Made by a program: the position numbers and the translations under genes
Notes under the pieces: generated by a model
Told to the model about the DNA's origin: nothing
The model's input: only the letters and a program-made list of their open reading frames with translations
Databases searched by the model: none
Shown: piece by piece, positions 35,101 to 45,714 of the stretch
How positions within the stretch are numbered: the first letter of the stretch is position 1
Layout: every line of letters starts with the position of its first letter
Assembly (NCBI RefSeq): GCF_000203795.2
Contig: NW_006281116.1
Coordinates: 451,195-515,194 of the forward strand
Length of the DNA: 64,000 nt
Reading direction: 5' to 3'
Source: Batrachochytrium dendrobatidis JAM81
Taxonomy: Eukaryota; Chytridiomycota; Chytridiomycetes; Rhizophydiales

Positions 35101-35497
35101 TCAAGAATCACCACGCAATCAGTATATAGGATCGCTTGAATTACCAAATGGTCGATGTGTAGTTTATCCCAATCGATACCAACACAAAGAACAATCATTT
35201 GAACTTGCAGATCCAACTCAACCAGGACATTGCAAGATTCTGACATTTTTTGTAGTGAATCCAGCATGTCGGATTGTTTCGACTGCACATGTGGCTCCAC
35301 AACAACCACAATGGTACAACTCGAGTCTTGACAAGGCACACGTACCGCCTGAACTGTGGAATGATATCACGCAGTATATTCAAGGTGTTCAATCACCAAC
35401 TGAAGCCAAACACTATCGAGATGAATTGACAAGTGACCGAACTCAAATCACAGCGGTATACAACGAATACATATATGAGCGGGTGATTGATCTTTGA
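32199..35497 (+). CDS. ARM-like repeat / DUF4246 fusion protein
   Basis: Six exons (32199-32343, 32425-32504, 32569-32700, 32767-32934, 33032-33198, 33283-35497) give 968 residues in phase. Residues 1 to about 470 are leucine-rich helical repeats of ARM/HEAT character. From about residue 480 the protein matches DUF4246, a fungal family: CKPMWWIDITNQHIVEQWRAD, MVHNLIDASMYSVVYGQT, SCKFQWLPSEF, LRGRNLQVIVKLTNIQLTPSKP, WHIEG..NESIVATGLYYYDVENI, RCVVYPNRYQHK and ELADPTQPGHCKILTFFVVNP. The spaced H-x-E (WHIEG) and later His (YQH) resemble the iron ligands of 2OG-Fe(II) oxygenases; that role is inference. The usual basic residue in PGH(R)KIL appears as Cys here. Intron 3 has a GC donor (gcaagt at 32701). 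Helical repeats joined to DUF4246 are not something I recall as standard. Confidence 0.85.
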
Positions 35498-36137
35498 TGG
35501 TGGATTGTGAGGTTGTGATTTATACAACAATGAGTTGCAATGCCAGTCATATCTATGCAATTAAATGGATCGAATAAATTGAATGAATTGAATCAATCAT
35601 GTCAATCATGACAATGATTGTTGATTATATTGACTGATTGTGTACAATTGATTGATACAAGTGATATGGATGCATCATTCGGTGTTGTTGAATCAGATCA
35701 TTGCTTGATTCTGTCAATGTGATCAAATGGATTACTACAAAACTGGACATGCTCAAGTTGAATCAAGTATTGAATCGAGTATTGGATTGATATTTACACA
35801 CAACCACAATTGTAACCACAATTGCAATCAGCACAGTCTGAATATTAGACATTTGAACATCACATATCGAGTTGTGGATAAATGCGAGTTGGCATATTGG
35901 ACTGTTTTTGTAGTTTATTAATGATTTGATTCACGACTGTTTGAATTCAAGGCTCAATATGGATTACAACTGGATTGTCATTGTTTTCATTTGGAATGAC
36001 AAATCTGTCAATGTGTTGATTGATTCCTAGTTCATTGATCAAATAAGAATCAATTCCACCAGCAATAGTGTCCGTCACATTCGAGTTGTTGGGAAATACT
36101 TTTGATAGTTTTGGTTAGATTGAACAGTCTGGTTTAG
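35498..36137. other. Intergenic, no gene seen
   Basis: AT-rich spacer with local direct repeats (gaattgaatcaatcatgtcaatcatgacaatgattg near 35585-35620; acaaccacaattgtaaccacaattgc near 35800). No coding signal. Confidence 0.4.
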
Positions 36138-37366
36138 TCAAGTAAACCAATATCTCCATAAACATGTGCTGTGAAGTTGTTTCATTTGGAAAACCGCATG
36201 ACGAAACAGATTCCAATACATTGGTCGATATTGATGAGACAACATTGCGTATGAGTTTTTGAAGAGACAAATGTTGTGATGGAAAGCAGTTTGTGAATGT
36301 CCATTTGAATAGTATTTTTTGACCAACAGCAAAGTAAAAGCAAGTTCAAGATCGGACGACTCCATCAATATTCCAGCCTTTTGAGTGATGAATAAGATTC
36401 CATATTTTGTTGAGTTTCCAAGTTGTCCAATCGATGATTTTTGTCAGGCATTTCTTGAGTAATAGTTTAAAACCATTTCTAATCAGATCTGAATGGTCGC
36501 TTCCAAAACAACGAGTCATACCCGACATGGAATTGTTTGATAGACAGTATTGTAGTAGATCTGCTCGAGTGGATTCAATGTTGTTTAGACATTGTGTTTT
36601 TAGATCATCAATCGACACACACAGCGCACCAACAAGACCATCACATTCCGTTACAAGAACATGTTTCAAGGTCTCATTGTTCATGTTGTTTGGCAACCCA
36701 ATAACGAGTAAATCCAGAAATTCATGAAATTCACAGAGTTTGGCTGGAATAAGTAGAAAGTCACTTTTCAAGACCTGAAAGACTACCGAGTTCAACAGGA
36801 CTTGAAATTCCTCCAACAAAAAGATGGTTTGATGCAATGATAAATCGCATGCTTAATGACAACCAACTCAGCGATGCTTTGATTAAAAGTCTCCATAAAC
36901 TTGTATCTTGTAATTACTGTTGAGCATCATCAAGAAACAACAGTTTTACTTTTTCCAATTCTATCCGTTGTTGTTTGGAACAATCAATGCATTTCCAACA
37001 AAAGTGTCGTGCAATCTTGTCCAAGAAACAAATCCAAATGACATTTGTTTGAGACTATGTTGATACATATTAATGAATATAGGTTTTGCAGAATCAGATG
37101 AACAAGTCAATATGACAAACCGATACTCAAACCAAGTATGTGAGTTTGTCAAGTTGATCAGGTCTTTTGAGATGATTTGTAGAAACATTGATACCATTGA
37201 TCTGGATAGTTTTCTTGAAAGGATTGGATGAACCAGTGATTGTTGGGTTTGAGCCAACATCATTCTTGGATTTGATGATGAGTGGACTGGATCCAACAGT
37301 CCCATTTGTTACAAGTGCAGCAAGCGAGTCCCATGCGTTGTAGTTGGTCTCGACTTGATCCATCAC
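36138..37366 (-). pseudogene. Degenerate Crinkler (CRN)-type gene, minus strand
   Basis: Read leftward from 37366. Header remnant with VETNYNAWDSLAALVTNGTVGSSPLIIKSK, parallel to the header of the CRN at 42862 (..LKSIQHPVGSYDQPLVIKSKS). A central part has FEYRFVILTCSSDSAKP where a P-loop would be; it lacks the Gly-Lys-Ser/Thr core. Further on come LLFLDDAQQ (Walker B-like), a segment around 36840-36346 (LIRNGFKLLLKKCL) and SSDLELAFTLLLVKKYYSNGHSQTAFHHN. Stops and frame changes interrupt it at least at 36958, 36930 and 36840-36700. CRNs are NTPase/nuclease-type secreted or host-targeted effectors; this copy cannot encode a full protein. Confidence 0.65.
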
Positions 37367-37418
37367 AGAGTGGATATTCAGTTAGTGTATCGACCAAAAG
37401 TGATCCTGTCTTGTAATC

Positions 37419-37475
37419 TGCGACCAAGCCAACAGGTTCTATTGCTGAACAACAGCCTGTTGTTGACTTGGTCGC
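37419..37475. repeat. Imperfect inverted repeat between head-to-head CRN copies
   Basis: Arms gcgaccaagccaacagg (37420-37436) and cctgttgttgacttggtcgc (37456-37475) are reverse complements apart from one mismatch and a 3-base indel. The loop is about 19 bases. It lies at the centre between the two divergently oriented CRN header remnants. Confidence 0.75.
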
Positions 37476-38945
37476 AACCACCATCATTGAGACAACTAAA
37501 AGGCTTGTTGGTATTCCAGTCGACCATCAACTCCTTACTTTCCACTTTGTTGTTGATGGAGTGGAAATAACTTGCAATTCATGGTATTGTCTTGCTGTTC
37601 TTGGACTAGATCAAACCACTGGAACTGATCCACTCATCAAATCCAATACATTATGCTTGGTCAAACTCTGTATCATCAACACTAGACACTGTAATGGACA
37701 TGAACTCACTTTACAAACCACTCTTGTGAACCTTGTCCAGTCGATACACTTGTATGATGAACACAACTGTTGTGTGTCCAACATTCAATTAAAACCATTC
37801 ATCTGGATCAAACCATCATGAACATCGACATCAAAGACATTGACACAATCCCTAATGTTTTGTATTCAAAAGTCTATTCTGGCAACATACAAATCGGAAT
37901 AGAAATGCCAATCGACAGACTGACAACTACACAATATTGTCATGATCGGTGTCAGTGGATGTGAACAACAACCTGCCATGGTTTGTGTCGATATTGTGTA
38001 TTTGACTGTTTTATCGACCTGATTTCAGTGCAATGATTGACAAGTTGGCACAGTTGGCACCTGCCAAAAAGACGGACAAGAATCAAGCAGTCTTTGAATA
38101 CCAATCTAAAAGACTGATCCAGTGTTTGATTTCTGCTCGTATTTTTGTTCTGAAAACACTCTGTGAAACAAATCCCGATCTCAAGCCTTTTACATGGCTA
38201 TGCATTCAAACAAGTATACAAACTGGTGTACTCTTTTGTAAAATATTCAAACATCTATCTAAGCTTCCTTGGTCTGCGTTTGATAAAGTCTATCAACAAT
38301 TGAAATCATGGTTCCTAAAAGACGGTCGTGTTATATTTGACGAATCGCAGCATATGCCAAGTCTTTTAAAGTCGGGCTATCGTTCAACAACAATCCATCA
38401 ACACTGCTGGACAATTTGATTTTCCTCAGTCGTTGTTTTCGTTTTTGACCAGAACTATTATCCAAGATGACTTCAACAATATATGGTGCGGAACACAAAT
38501 GCGAATCTGCATTATGGACTTGACATACTCTGCTGCTGGACTCAAACCAGATAATATGTTGATATTCACCGACTTCAACTACTTGAAATCATCCGATATT
38601 TTCAAACTACTATTGATGTGTCAAAAAATATTGACCTTCAAGAAATCTCACAGTCTCTTCAAGGTCGTCCAAGACTTTTTGTTTCATTTTTACACAAATT
38701 GATTGATTCGACTGATATCAATGATTGTTATCGTGGTTATATACAGGAAATGACGTCAAAATCTGGCATGTATTTGCCTCATTCATCATTTCACTGTTCC
38801 TGGAAGGACCGAATCGACTGGATTATCAAACCCATTAAAGATGCCGACTATTGTGTTGCTAAAACTAGATTGGTATTGGAGATACTTGTCCATCTACTTA
38901 TTGATCCAAAACTCAGATCTGATTGTTTCCCTTGTGTATTTTGTT
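37426..38945 (+). pseudogene. Degenerate Crinkler (CRN)-type gene, plus strand
   Basis: Header remnant (VVDLVATTIIETTKRLVG, FHFVVDGVEITCNSWYCLAVLGL, DPLIKSNTL) in one frame to a stop at 37819. A shifted frame then has MIGVSGCEQQP (about 37943), where the P-loop Gly-Lys-Thr is replaced and the frame changes. From 38033 an open stretch encodes a CRN NTPase middle (FEYQSKRLIQCLISARIFVLK, DLKPFTWLCIQTS, GRVIFDESQHMPSLLKSG with Walker B Asp-Glu). After another break come ISQSLQGRPRLFVSFLHKL and YIQEMTSKSGMYLP to about 38940. Several frame breaks exist, so it is a pseudogene unless heavily spliced. Its last codons run into the 3.8 kb repeat module. Confidence 0.7.
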
Positions 38946-39100
38946 AAACAGTCATACACACTACTTGTTTGAACGTATTAGTTTGCAGCAACTATTGCAA
39001 CTATTACAACTGCTACCCATATTATTGTTATCAAGTTTCGAGATCAACTCGTTTTACATTTCCATTTCCATTCATTTGGTGACACCCTACAACACCAATA

Positions 39101-40370
39101 ATGAATTCACTGTGGTCCCGTCTCAACATCCTATCGGCTCTTTCTCCAAAACAGTCTTGCCGTAGTGTGCAAAACACTATTCCCCAACCAACCAATGCTT
39201 GTGAAAATGCACCACACCTTGCCGAAGCAAGCATGAATCCAGAAAGGTATGCAGTACAGTATTTGTATTATAGTTGTGCATCTGAATATTGTATTTTGGT
39301 TACACAACACATTGCTAACATGACTGTTTACTTGCATGTGTATTATTTACGATTTGATGATTGCATTTACGGTATTTTGGGATGGACTCGAAACGTTGCC
39401 GAATTTAATTTTGTTGATTCGACTCCGACTACGCGACTTTGATGGTAATGATTTTGACTGTTTTTGATGCTATCTAATGTCATTGAACGTCATTCGATGT
39501 GTATCAATTGTGATTTGTGTTGGTTGGTATGATGTGCTGGTTGATTATTATTTGGGATTGAATTGGTTGATGCCTAATTTGATTTATGAGACAATGGGTT
39601 GAATGCTACTTTAAACTTTTACTGTTGTTTGTGCATAATTTTGTAATGTTGTGATTGACTAGTTCAAATCAGGAAAACATATATACTGATATGTATACAT
39701 TCAGTTCAATCAGTGCAATCAGTCCAATCAATGATTCAAGAATCCCTACTTCACCAAGTAAGTGTGTGATTTTTGTATCAATTTCTCACGAGTTTTGGAT
39801 GTACATGCATGTGAATGCATGTATTGTGGATTGTTTAGGCTGTAGTGTGTTGATGGTAACTATACTGATTATATTGACTGATGGATTGTTTTAAAACATT
39901 TACATTATAGTCTCGTCCCTGATTGAGGCAGCTATGATACTGCAGTCTGGAAAGCAATGCGACTCTACAGTATCAACCATATATACTGCAGAGTCCATTG
40001 CACCAGATTCAGCAGTGGCTGGCCATTCATCAGGACCCGTTGAGCATTATACCGATGCTCAAGCATCTATGCTGTCATACAGCTATGCTAAACGGGTTTT
40101 GGCGTGTGACAAACCGCCTTTTGAAACTCGGTATAAAGTAAGTTGGTTGTATTAGTATAAATCTTGGGTTTAGCCTTGAAATTGCACAAGCTGTGCTGGA
40201 TTGATACAACTGTATAGTTATGGTTGACTAATGTTTTATTTATTGGTATGTGTCAACCATTTATATTTGACAGGCTGACCAGATGATGTACACAAGCAGT
40301 AAGCTTCCCGGTGAGGTTGATAGATTGAGAATGTGGCAGCCCATGTCATGACTGAGTGATTCCATCAGTG
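39101..40370 (+). CDS. Hypothetical spliced small gene in repeat copy 1
   Basis: A four-exon GT-AG model is in phase: MNSLWSRLNILSALSPKQ.. from 39101 to about 39246, then about 39661-39759 (NQENIYTDMYTFSS), about 39911-40137 (LIEAAMILQSGKQCDSTV.., AKRVLACDKPPFETRYK) and 40274-40370 (DQMMYTSSKLPGEVDRLRMWQ) to a TGA. It yields about 190 residues with no known domain, signal peptide or membrane span. The frame stays open beyond the TGA for about 60 codons, suggesting the ancestral protein was longer. The same structure occurs at 50511 in copy 2. Whether it is expressed is unknown; I hold this as a model, not a certain gene. Confidence 0.35.
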
Positions 40371-40461
40371 TCTGTGAGTATGTGCGCGAGTTACAAGTTT
40401 CTGGTTCAACAATCGTTGATAACAAAACATCCATTACAGTCAAAAATAAGACCCAATCACG

Positions 40462-41205
40462 GTGCTCAACCAGATCCTGTTCAGTGTTTGCAGTCTCTGC
40501 AGTGGTGACTGGACCAAACTCATGATTGCTGAAAACATGGCAAGATCACCGCATCAATCAACCAGTACCGTTTACTCGACCACCCAATGCATCCGTGACA
40601 AATGTAAGGTGCTTTCGATTGATCCAGACAGTGCATCTGTGTCTGATGCAACTCGACTGGTATATGTAGTTGGATCTGTGGGCATGCGATTGATCAACAG
40701 CGATTTGTCAGTGTACACGCAGACCAACAATTTGTGTGGTATCAGTCCAATCCAAACTACTGGCAGGGCAATTCGAGGTAATATGAACTCGATTGGAAAC
40801 GTTGACTTTTTCACATTGATGGACGAAATGCTACAAACAGTCAAATACCTCACCATGCAAGTTGTATTCCTGAAAACTGATATGGACGCTGTGACTAGCG
40901 CATTTGGTCAGTTGCAGAGCCAAACCAATGACATTGTTGTCATGATGACCAAACACGACAGTGTCATTCGATCATTACTGGGACAGATCTTGGTCAAACT
41001 GGACTCTGGTTGCTCACCAACACATGCAGTTGTTATACCAGTTGTGGTATTCGAAACCATTTCCACGACTGTGAACATCACCGCAACAGTGACTGTGTTT
41101 TGCCCACAAAGTCAATCCAAGTTGTTCATATGCGACAACAGCACGTTGCACACACACGCAGACTGTCGATACGGAATGTCAAGCAACAATCGACTTATTC
41201 CGTAG
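40462..41205 (+). CDS. Hypothetical 247-residue ORF in repeat copy 1
   Basis: Longest ORF of the repeat module (first Met-like codon is not ATG; ATGATTGC at 40521 is the first ATG). It contains a region likely to be helical (FFTLMDEMLQTVKYLTMQVVFLKTDMDAV) and Thr/Val-rich ends. No family recognised. Comparison with copy 2 (51872-52615) shows three amino-acid changes (Val/Ala, Ile/Thr, Ser/Asn) against one silent change that I could find, so there is no sign of strong protein constraint. It may be a decayed part of a longer gene that includes the upstream spliced model. Confidence 0.3.
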   Translation: MLNQILFSVCSLCSGDWTKLMIAENMARSPHQSTSTVYSTTQCIRDKCKVLSIDPDSASVSDATRLVYVVGSVGMRLINSDLSVYTQTNNLCGISPIQTTGRAIRGNMNSIGNVDFFTLMDEMLQTVKYLTMQVVFLKTDMDAVTSAFGQLQSQTNDIVVMMTKHDSVIRSLLGQILVKLDSGCSPTHAVVIPVVVFETISTTVNITATVTVFCPQSQSKLFICDNSTLHTHADCRYGMSSNNRLIP

Positions 41206-42718
41206 TCGTGCAATTGTTGACATAAATGCCATTGTGGTCAATGCTGTATCGACTGGTGTCGAACCTTGAATGAATGCTGCAACTCGCATTTGTTTATTGC
41301 GTTTTGCATCGAATGCAATGTGCACACTCAATAAACTTTGTGGTATTCTGGTCACATTCCGTATCAATCTGCAATGGATTACCAACATCCATACAATCAA
41401 CAACACGATCAGATTATTAGTAGATCAATCTATTGCTGTCAAACTTGTAGTCATGACACAACTCGGTACAAATCAGGTCAAGTTTGATCCAGAAACTCCA
41501 ACAAAAAACATCAACCCGACCACTGAGCTGGCTGCTCGTTGACGGTTTGCTGGTTATGTGGGTTTATTGTTGATGGGTAAGCGTGTAAACTGTCGTACAC
41601 GCAATTTATACTGCGAGTTGATGGTCAAGTCTGACAATCTGCATTCGTGAACTTGTGTGCAAGCAGTGTTTTGTTGGATCTCAAACATCCTGCAACTCGC
41701 ACAGTTGTTTGCACAGTTGCTCGCCTATCAATCCAACTGGATCTGCAACTCTGTCAAGCAAATCCGTAGTCCAACCTGCTGATGTTGATGTGACTACAAT
41801 AAACACGAAACTCACCGAAATAACACTTGCTGATCTGACAGGTCAATGAGTGACACTCTAACCATTAGTACCAAACAAACAACGTTTTGAATCAACAATC
41901 AACTGTCATGACAATTGGTAACGTTCGTGGTCATTTGGCATCCATCTCAAACCATCACATCAAACACATTTCCAAAATCGATTGCTGGACAACTCAACTC
42001 GGTGCACGAGTCCGTATTACTGTGCCAGAGTTGTTAAACATTGGTAATGTGAAATATCATAAATAACGAGATATTTCAGAGACTCATACGCGACGCATAT
42101 ATGTTTGAGGCGATGTCTATCGCAGCCATCACTTGTGCAATAACAAGATACTTTCTCAGCTATGACGTCTAATTCACGGATACGCATAACCGTTATCCAC
42201 ATCTTTATAAAATGATCAATGTTTTCTTTTATCAATAAACAACACAATTAACTCATTGGTTCATTCCTTCATTCTCATCTTTTACTTTTGTGATATTCCT
42301 CCAAAACTATACTACATTAATATGTTGTCATACGTCCAAGAGCAACAGTATTGCTGTGGTGTGATGTTGGCAACTATACACAACTTGACATGAATGACAA
42401 TGTTGATGTCAAAACTGTCAATGTATTACAATATATTGGTCAACAGTGACTGCAATCAATGATAATGTTGCAGTCAATTCAATCCAATTGTTGATTGGAA
42501 CAATCATTATCCACTTGTCAGATTCAGCATGTAAATGCATGTTTTGTAACACATTTACTAATCCAACAATTGACTGATTAACAATAATTGAATATTAAAA
42601 TGTTGAATAAAAGACTCGAGTCATTATATGAATGACGTAATCAATTGTTGAGTTGAATTGACACTTTATTAAACAATACAAATAAACACATGACAAATGT
42701 TTAAACACTATTCAAAGT

Positions 42719-42776
42719 GTGAATTTGTCTCACATTGTTCACGTGATATTGAGTTTTGAATGTGAGACAAATTCAC
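42719..42776. promoter_or_regulatory. Perfect 18 bp inverted repeat upstream of the CRN gene
   Basis: GTGAATTTGTCTCACATT (42719-42736) and its exact reverse complement (42759-42776) surround a 22-base spacer that includes the palindrome CACGTG (42740-42745). It lies 86 bases before the CRN ATG. In repeat copy 2 only the left arm remains (54130-54148) and CACGTG has become CACATG. It could be a regulatory cruciform/hairpin or a recombination boundary. Further down, both CRN genes share tatattctatt..t.ataaactc just before their ATG. Confidence 0.7.
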
Positions 42777-42861
42777 GTTTTGATCTTTTTTTGTCATTTC
42801 ATTGTTTCACTTTATTCTATTCTATATTATATATTCTATTTCTATTCTTTTATAAACTCTA

Positions 42862-45093
42862 ATGAAGAACAAAGCATTCTTTGTTCAATATCTTACAAAC
42901 CAACCTGTAAAGGTTGATACCCATATCAATAGTGAAAGGACCGCTTTGCGGCCTTTCCCCCTTGATAGTGTTGCTGACCTGATTGCAGCAGTCAAACAAG
43001 CACTTCCATCAAAACTTGGTGATATAGACCCTGACGAGCTCACCATCCATTATGTGGTGGATGGTCCAGTCATTGCTGGAAATGTGCTTCTGAAATCCAT
43101 TCAACATCCAGTTGGTTCCTACGACCAACCACTTGTCATTAAATCCAAGAGTAATTTTGTACGGAGTAAAAGTGACCAAGAATTCGTCGACGCCAATAAT
43201 TTGAAATTGCAAACCCCAAATGACGCTTTCAAGTATTTGATATATCATCTGGAAAAGATTGTCAATGTCACAAGGTTTCCAAATAACGCCGTATTTCACG
43301 ACAATTGCTTGGAGCATCGTCTTGATAGGAGGAGCACTAGCTATGCGATTGACGATGTCAATAATGTCAAACTGTTTCTTGCTGTTTCTGGTGCAGGAAA
43401 AACAAGGATGCTTCTAGAGTTGCTTTATTCAAACTTTGGGTACTACTTCACTTCCAAGAGCTCTCAAGATGACTTTGGTTCTAAAGACATGTATCAATGC
43501 CGGATGTATTGCGACAGTAAACCTAAACTCGCTAAACTCACTCAACATGCTATCCAACTGTTGTGTTTCGTTCGGGTTTCTGTTTGCAACTACTTGATAA
43601 GCAAGGGATTCAAGGAACCTTGACAAATTATTTTGGCTCAACTCCATCCTATCGCATTCTTTGGAGTTGACTTGTTTGAGCGTCTTTTTACAATCCTTGT
43701 AAAAGAACCTGGACTTTCCCCAACTGCTATTACAAACCCGTTTCCTTTTACTGCCATTGATGGAGTCCGAAATCTTGCACGAGGTCGTTGTTTTCATTTT
43801 CAACCAGAAAGTAGAAACTTTCGTCCCTTTTTCACTCCATTTGTATACCATTCCAAAATGATGGGAATATTTCCTCATTGCCTACTGTCTGCCACCAGTA
43901 TTGACTTTGAACTCATCAAAGAGCTAGTGGAGTTCAGTGCTATGAAGGATGATCAAGTCACAGATTGTGTAGTTGTATCAGATTTCCATCCTCTGACAAA
44001 GCTCGAGGTCGAACAGTATGTTAGACAATTTTTACAAGACCATCAAGTCAATCAACTGGATGCTATTGTATCAAGAATTTCAGACTTTGAATTATGTCAT
44101 GGAAGACCACGTTTCGTATCGTATATTCTGGATGCATATATGAAATCAAATGATATTGACGCTGCGATTGGCAAATTTATCACTGGAATATCCGATGTTG
44201 ATGGCCAGATTTTCCCGCTTAGATTCTTGAAAGATGACCTTGATGGAGGCATTCGTTCATTTGACAGAGTCATTGATGGTGATACCCTGTCGAGAATCAT
44301 TCGCGACGCATTTCTTGATGCCATCTGGAAGGGAGAAATGCAACTTAATGTAACTGGAAATGACGGTGCTAATGCAATACGTTACGGTTTGGGCTTTGGT
44401 CGAGATATTGCTAAAGCTAACCCTTCCATTGAAATTCAAGAGTTGGCCGTAATCGAATGTCTTCGCTACTTTTTCCCCTTTGCGCCCATTGTCAAAAATT
44501 TATACCAAAGAATTGACTCGTCTTTTAACCCTCAAATGGTTGGCTATTTGATGGAATACTTGGTTGCGTTTGCTTTAGTAGCCAACTATTCTGGTCCTGA
44601 TGCTGCCAATAGTATCAAGGCATCCCAAGCTTCTGCATCCAGCTATTTACAATGTGATGATTCAAGTCAAGTATGCTTTCCCGATCATATGTGTGGACCA
44701 GATATCATCTACAAGTGTGCCAATACAAAGACTGTATACATTGTCCAAGTCAAATTTGTCAAGAGAATGTCAAAACAACAAGCTGCAAACGCTTACAATA
44801 CTACAGATCCTGAACGCTTTTATTGCAAACGTAATGGCGGTGGAGTGTCGAAAAAACTTGAAGTGTTGAAAGGGTTTGAAAAAGAACGAACCTACCTTCT
44901 TAGCACTTTGTTGAAACTACACAAATCAGGCTACTCATTGCAACAGACTCTGGTTATTCATACTGCTGAAAAGAACCCCGTTGATGTTCAAGATATGAGA
45001 ATCATCAATAGTCAAAACTCGCCTCAGTTTTTTGATGAGATTGGCAAGAGTGTTTGGGATTTTTTGAATTTAATTAGAAATAACCTTCAATAA
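42862..45093 (+). CDS. Crinkler (CRN) NTPase / PD-(D/E)xK nuclease effector, interrupted by one TGA
   Basis: Open from ATG 42862 to 45093 (743 codons) except for TGA at 43621-43623 (codon 254); both halves are in the same frame. Residues 1-100 form the ubiquitin-like CRN header (FVQYLTNQPVKV, DELTIHYVVDGPVIAG, GSYDQPLVIKSKS). A P-loop follows at 176-181 (LAVSGAGKTR). The second half has ILAQLHPIAFFGVDLFERLF, a GRCFHF segment, a glycine-rich CHGRPRFVSYIL and a C-terminal nuclease-like block: CGPDIIYK (D614) and YIVQVKFVK (Q629, K631), fitting a restriction-endonuclease-type D..(E/Q)xK site. CRNs of this NTPase+nuclease type are known as eukaryotic effectors. The downstream half is free of stops over 490 codons, so the nonsense change is recent, read through, or strain-specific. 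Confidence 0.85.
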
Positions 45094-45700
45094 AGTTTCA
45101 AGATGAGATTGATATACAGATTGGATTTTCAAAATCAAAAATAACTTTGATTAGTCATATGCAACCAACACCAAACACGGAACCTTGAATATGAGCTCAA
45201 TGATCAATTTTATCATCATGATTCGTAATTGCAAATAAAACTTGTTCCAAAACATATGAATCCAGTCGTCATTATAAATATTCTTGCATTGCATTGCATA
45301 CACAACTCCATTTGTGTATATTGATGGGTTTGCACAAAACTGAATTGATGCTAAACTTGGAAATACTGAAGATAGCAAGACAGATGCATGAATGCATTCA
45401 CTCCATTCAACAACAGACATAGTTGCCAAGATCCAAACATGTTCCGCAACAAGTGATTTGTATTTTTACAGGCAAAAGTAGATGCTACCAGTGTAACATT
45501 TGTCAATTCTGACATGTTCAAAGTAATAACCAGCCAATAGTCTGGCTTAAACGACAACACATGATGACCGATCGTCATTCCAAACACCAGGACAATGGAA
45601 AGGGTTCAACATGTAGAGTCAATCATTCCACCACAATCAGAATTGTAAGTGATTGGATATTGGCACTATTGAATCACAAAATAATCAAAAACACGATCGC
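45094..45700. other. Spacer with degraded coding-like sequence on the minus strand
   Basis: Minus-strand frames 45429-45151 and 45587-45351 share a frame change around 45370-45390 and read like one hydrophobic protein (SELTNVTLVASTFACKN, then NPSIYTNGVVYAMQCKN, LQLRIMMIKLIIELIFK). I do not recognise it. Possibly a decayed membrane protein; no claim of function. Confidence 0.3.
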
Positions 45701-45714
45701 ATAGCTTGTCAATG

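Larger units (their letters stand above)
38895..42758 (+). repeat. 3.8 kb repeat module, copy 1 (upstream of CRN at 42862)
   Basis: Aligns with 50305-54170 at a constant offset of 11,410 bases over almost its whole length, so no net indel; I count about 30 substitutions by eye (about 99% identity). It contains the spliced small-gene model at 39101, an ORF at 40462-41205, several shorter ORFs (41270-41542, 41655-41849) and AT-rich promoter-side sequence. No transposase, reverse transcriptase or terminal repeats were recognised. The right limit falls in the spacer of the 18 bp inverted repeat. Confidence 0.88.

Noticed and set aside
38895..42758. Repeat module as a retrotransposon with LTRs
   Set aside because: The two copies are 11.4 kb apart with unrelated genes between, and no reverse transcriptase, primer-binding site or TG..CA ends are seen.
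43621..43623. TGA as selenocysteine codon or tiny intron
   Set aside because: No sign of a selenocysteine family or Cys equivalent, and no intron borders of workable size around it.
43429..43878. 149-codon minus ORF across the CRN gene
   Set aside because: Antisense shadow; it spans the TGA region only because that frame lacks stops.
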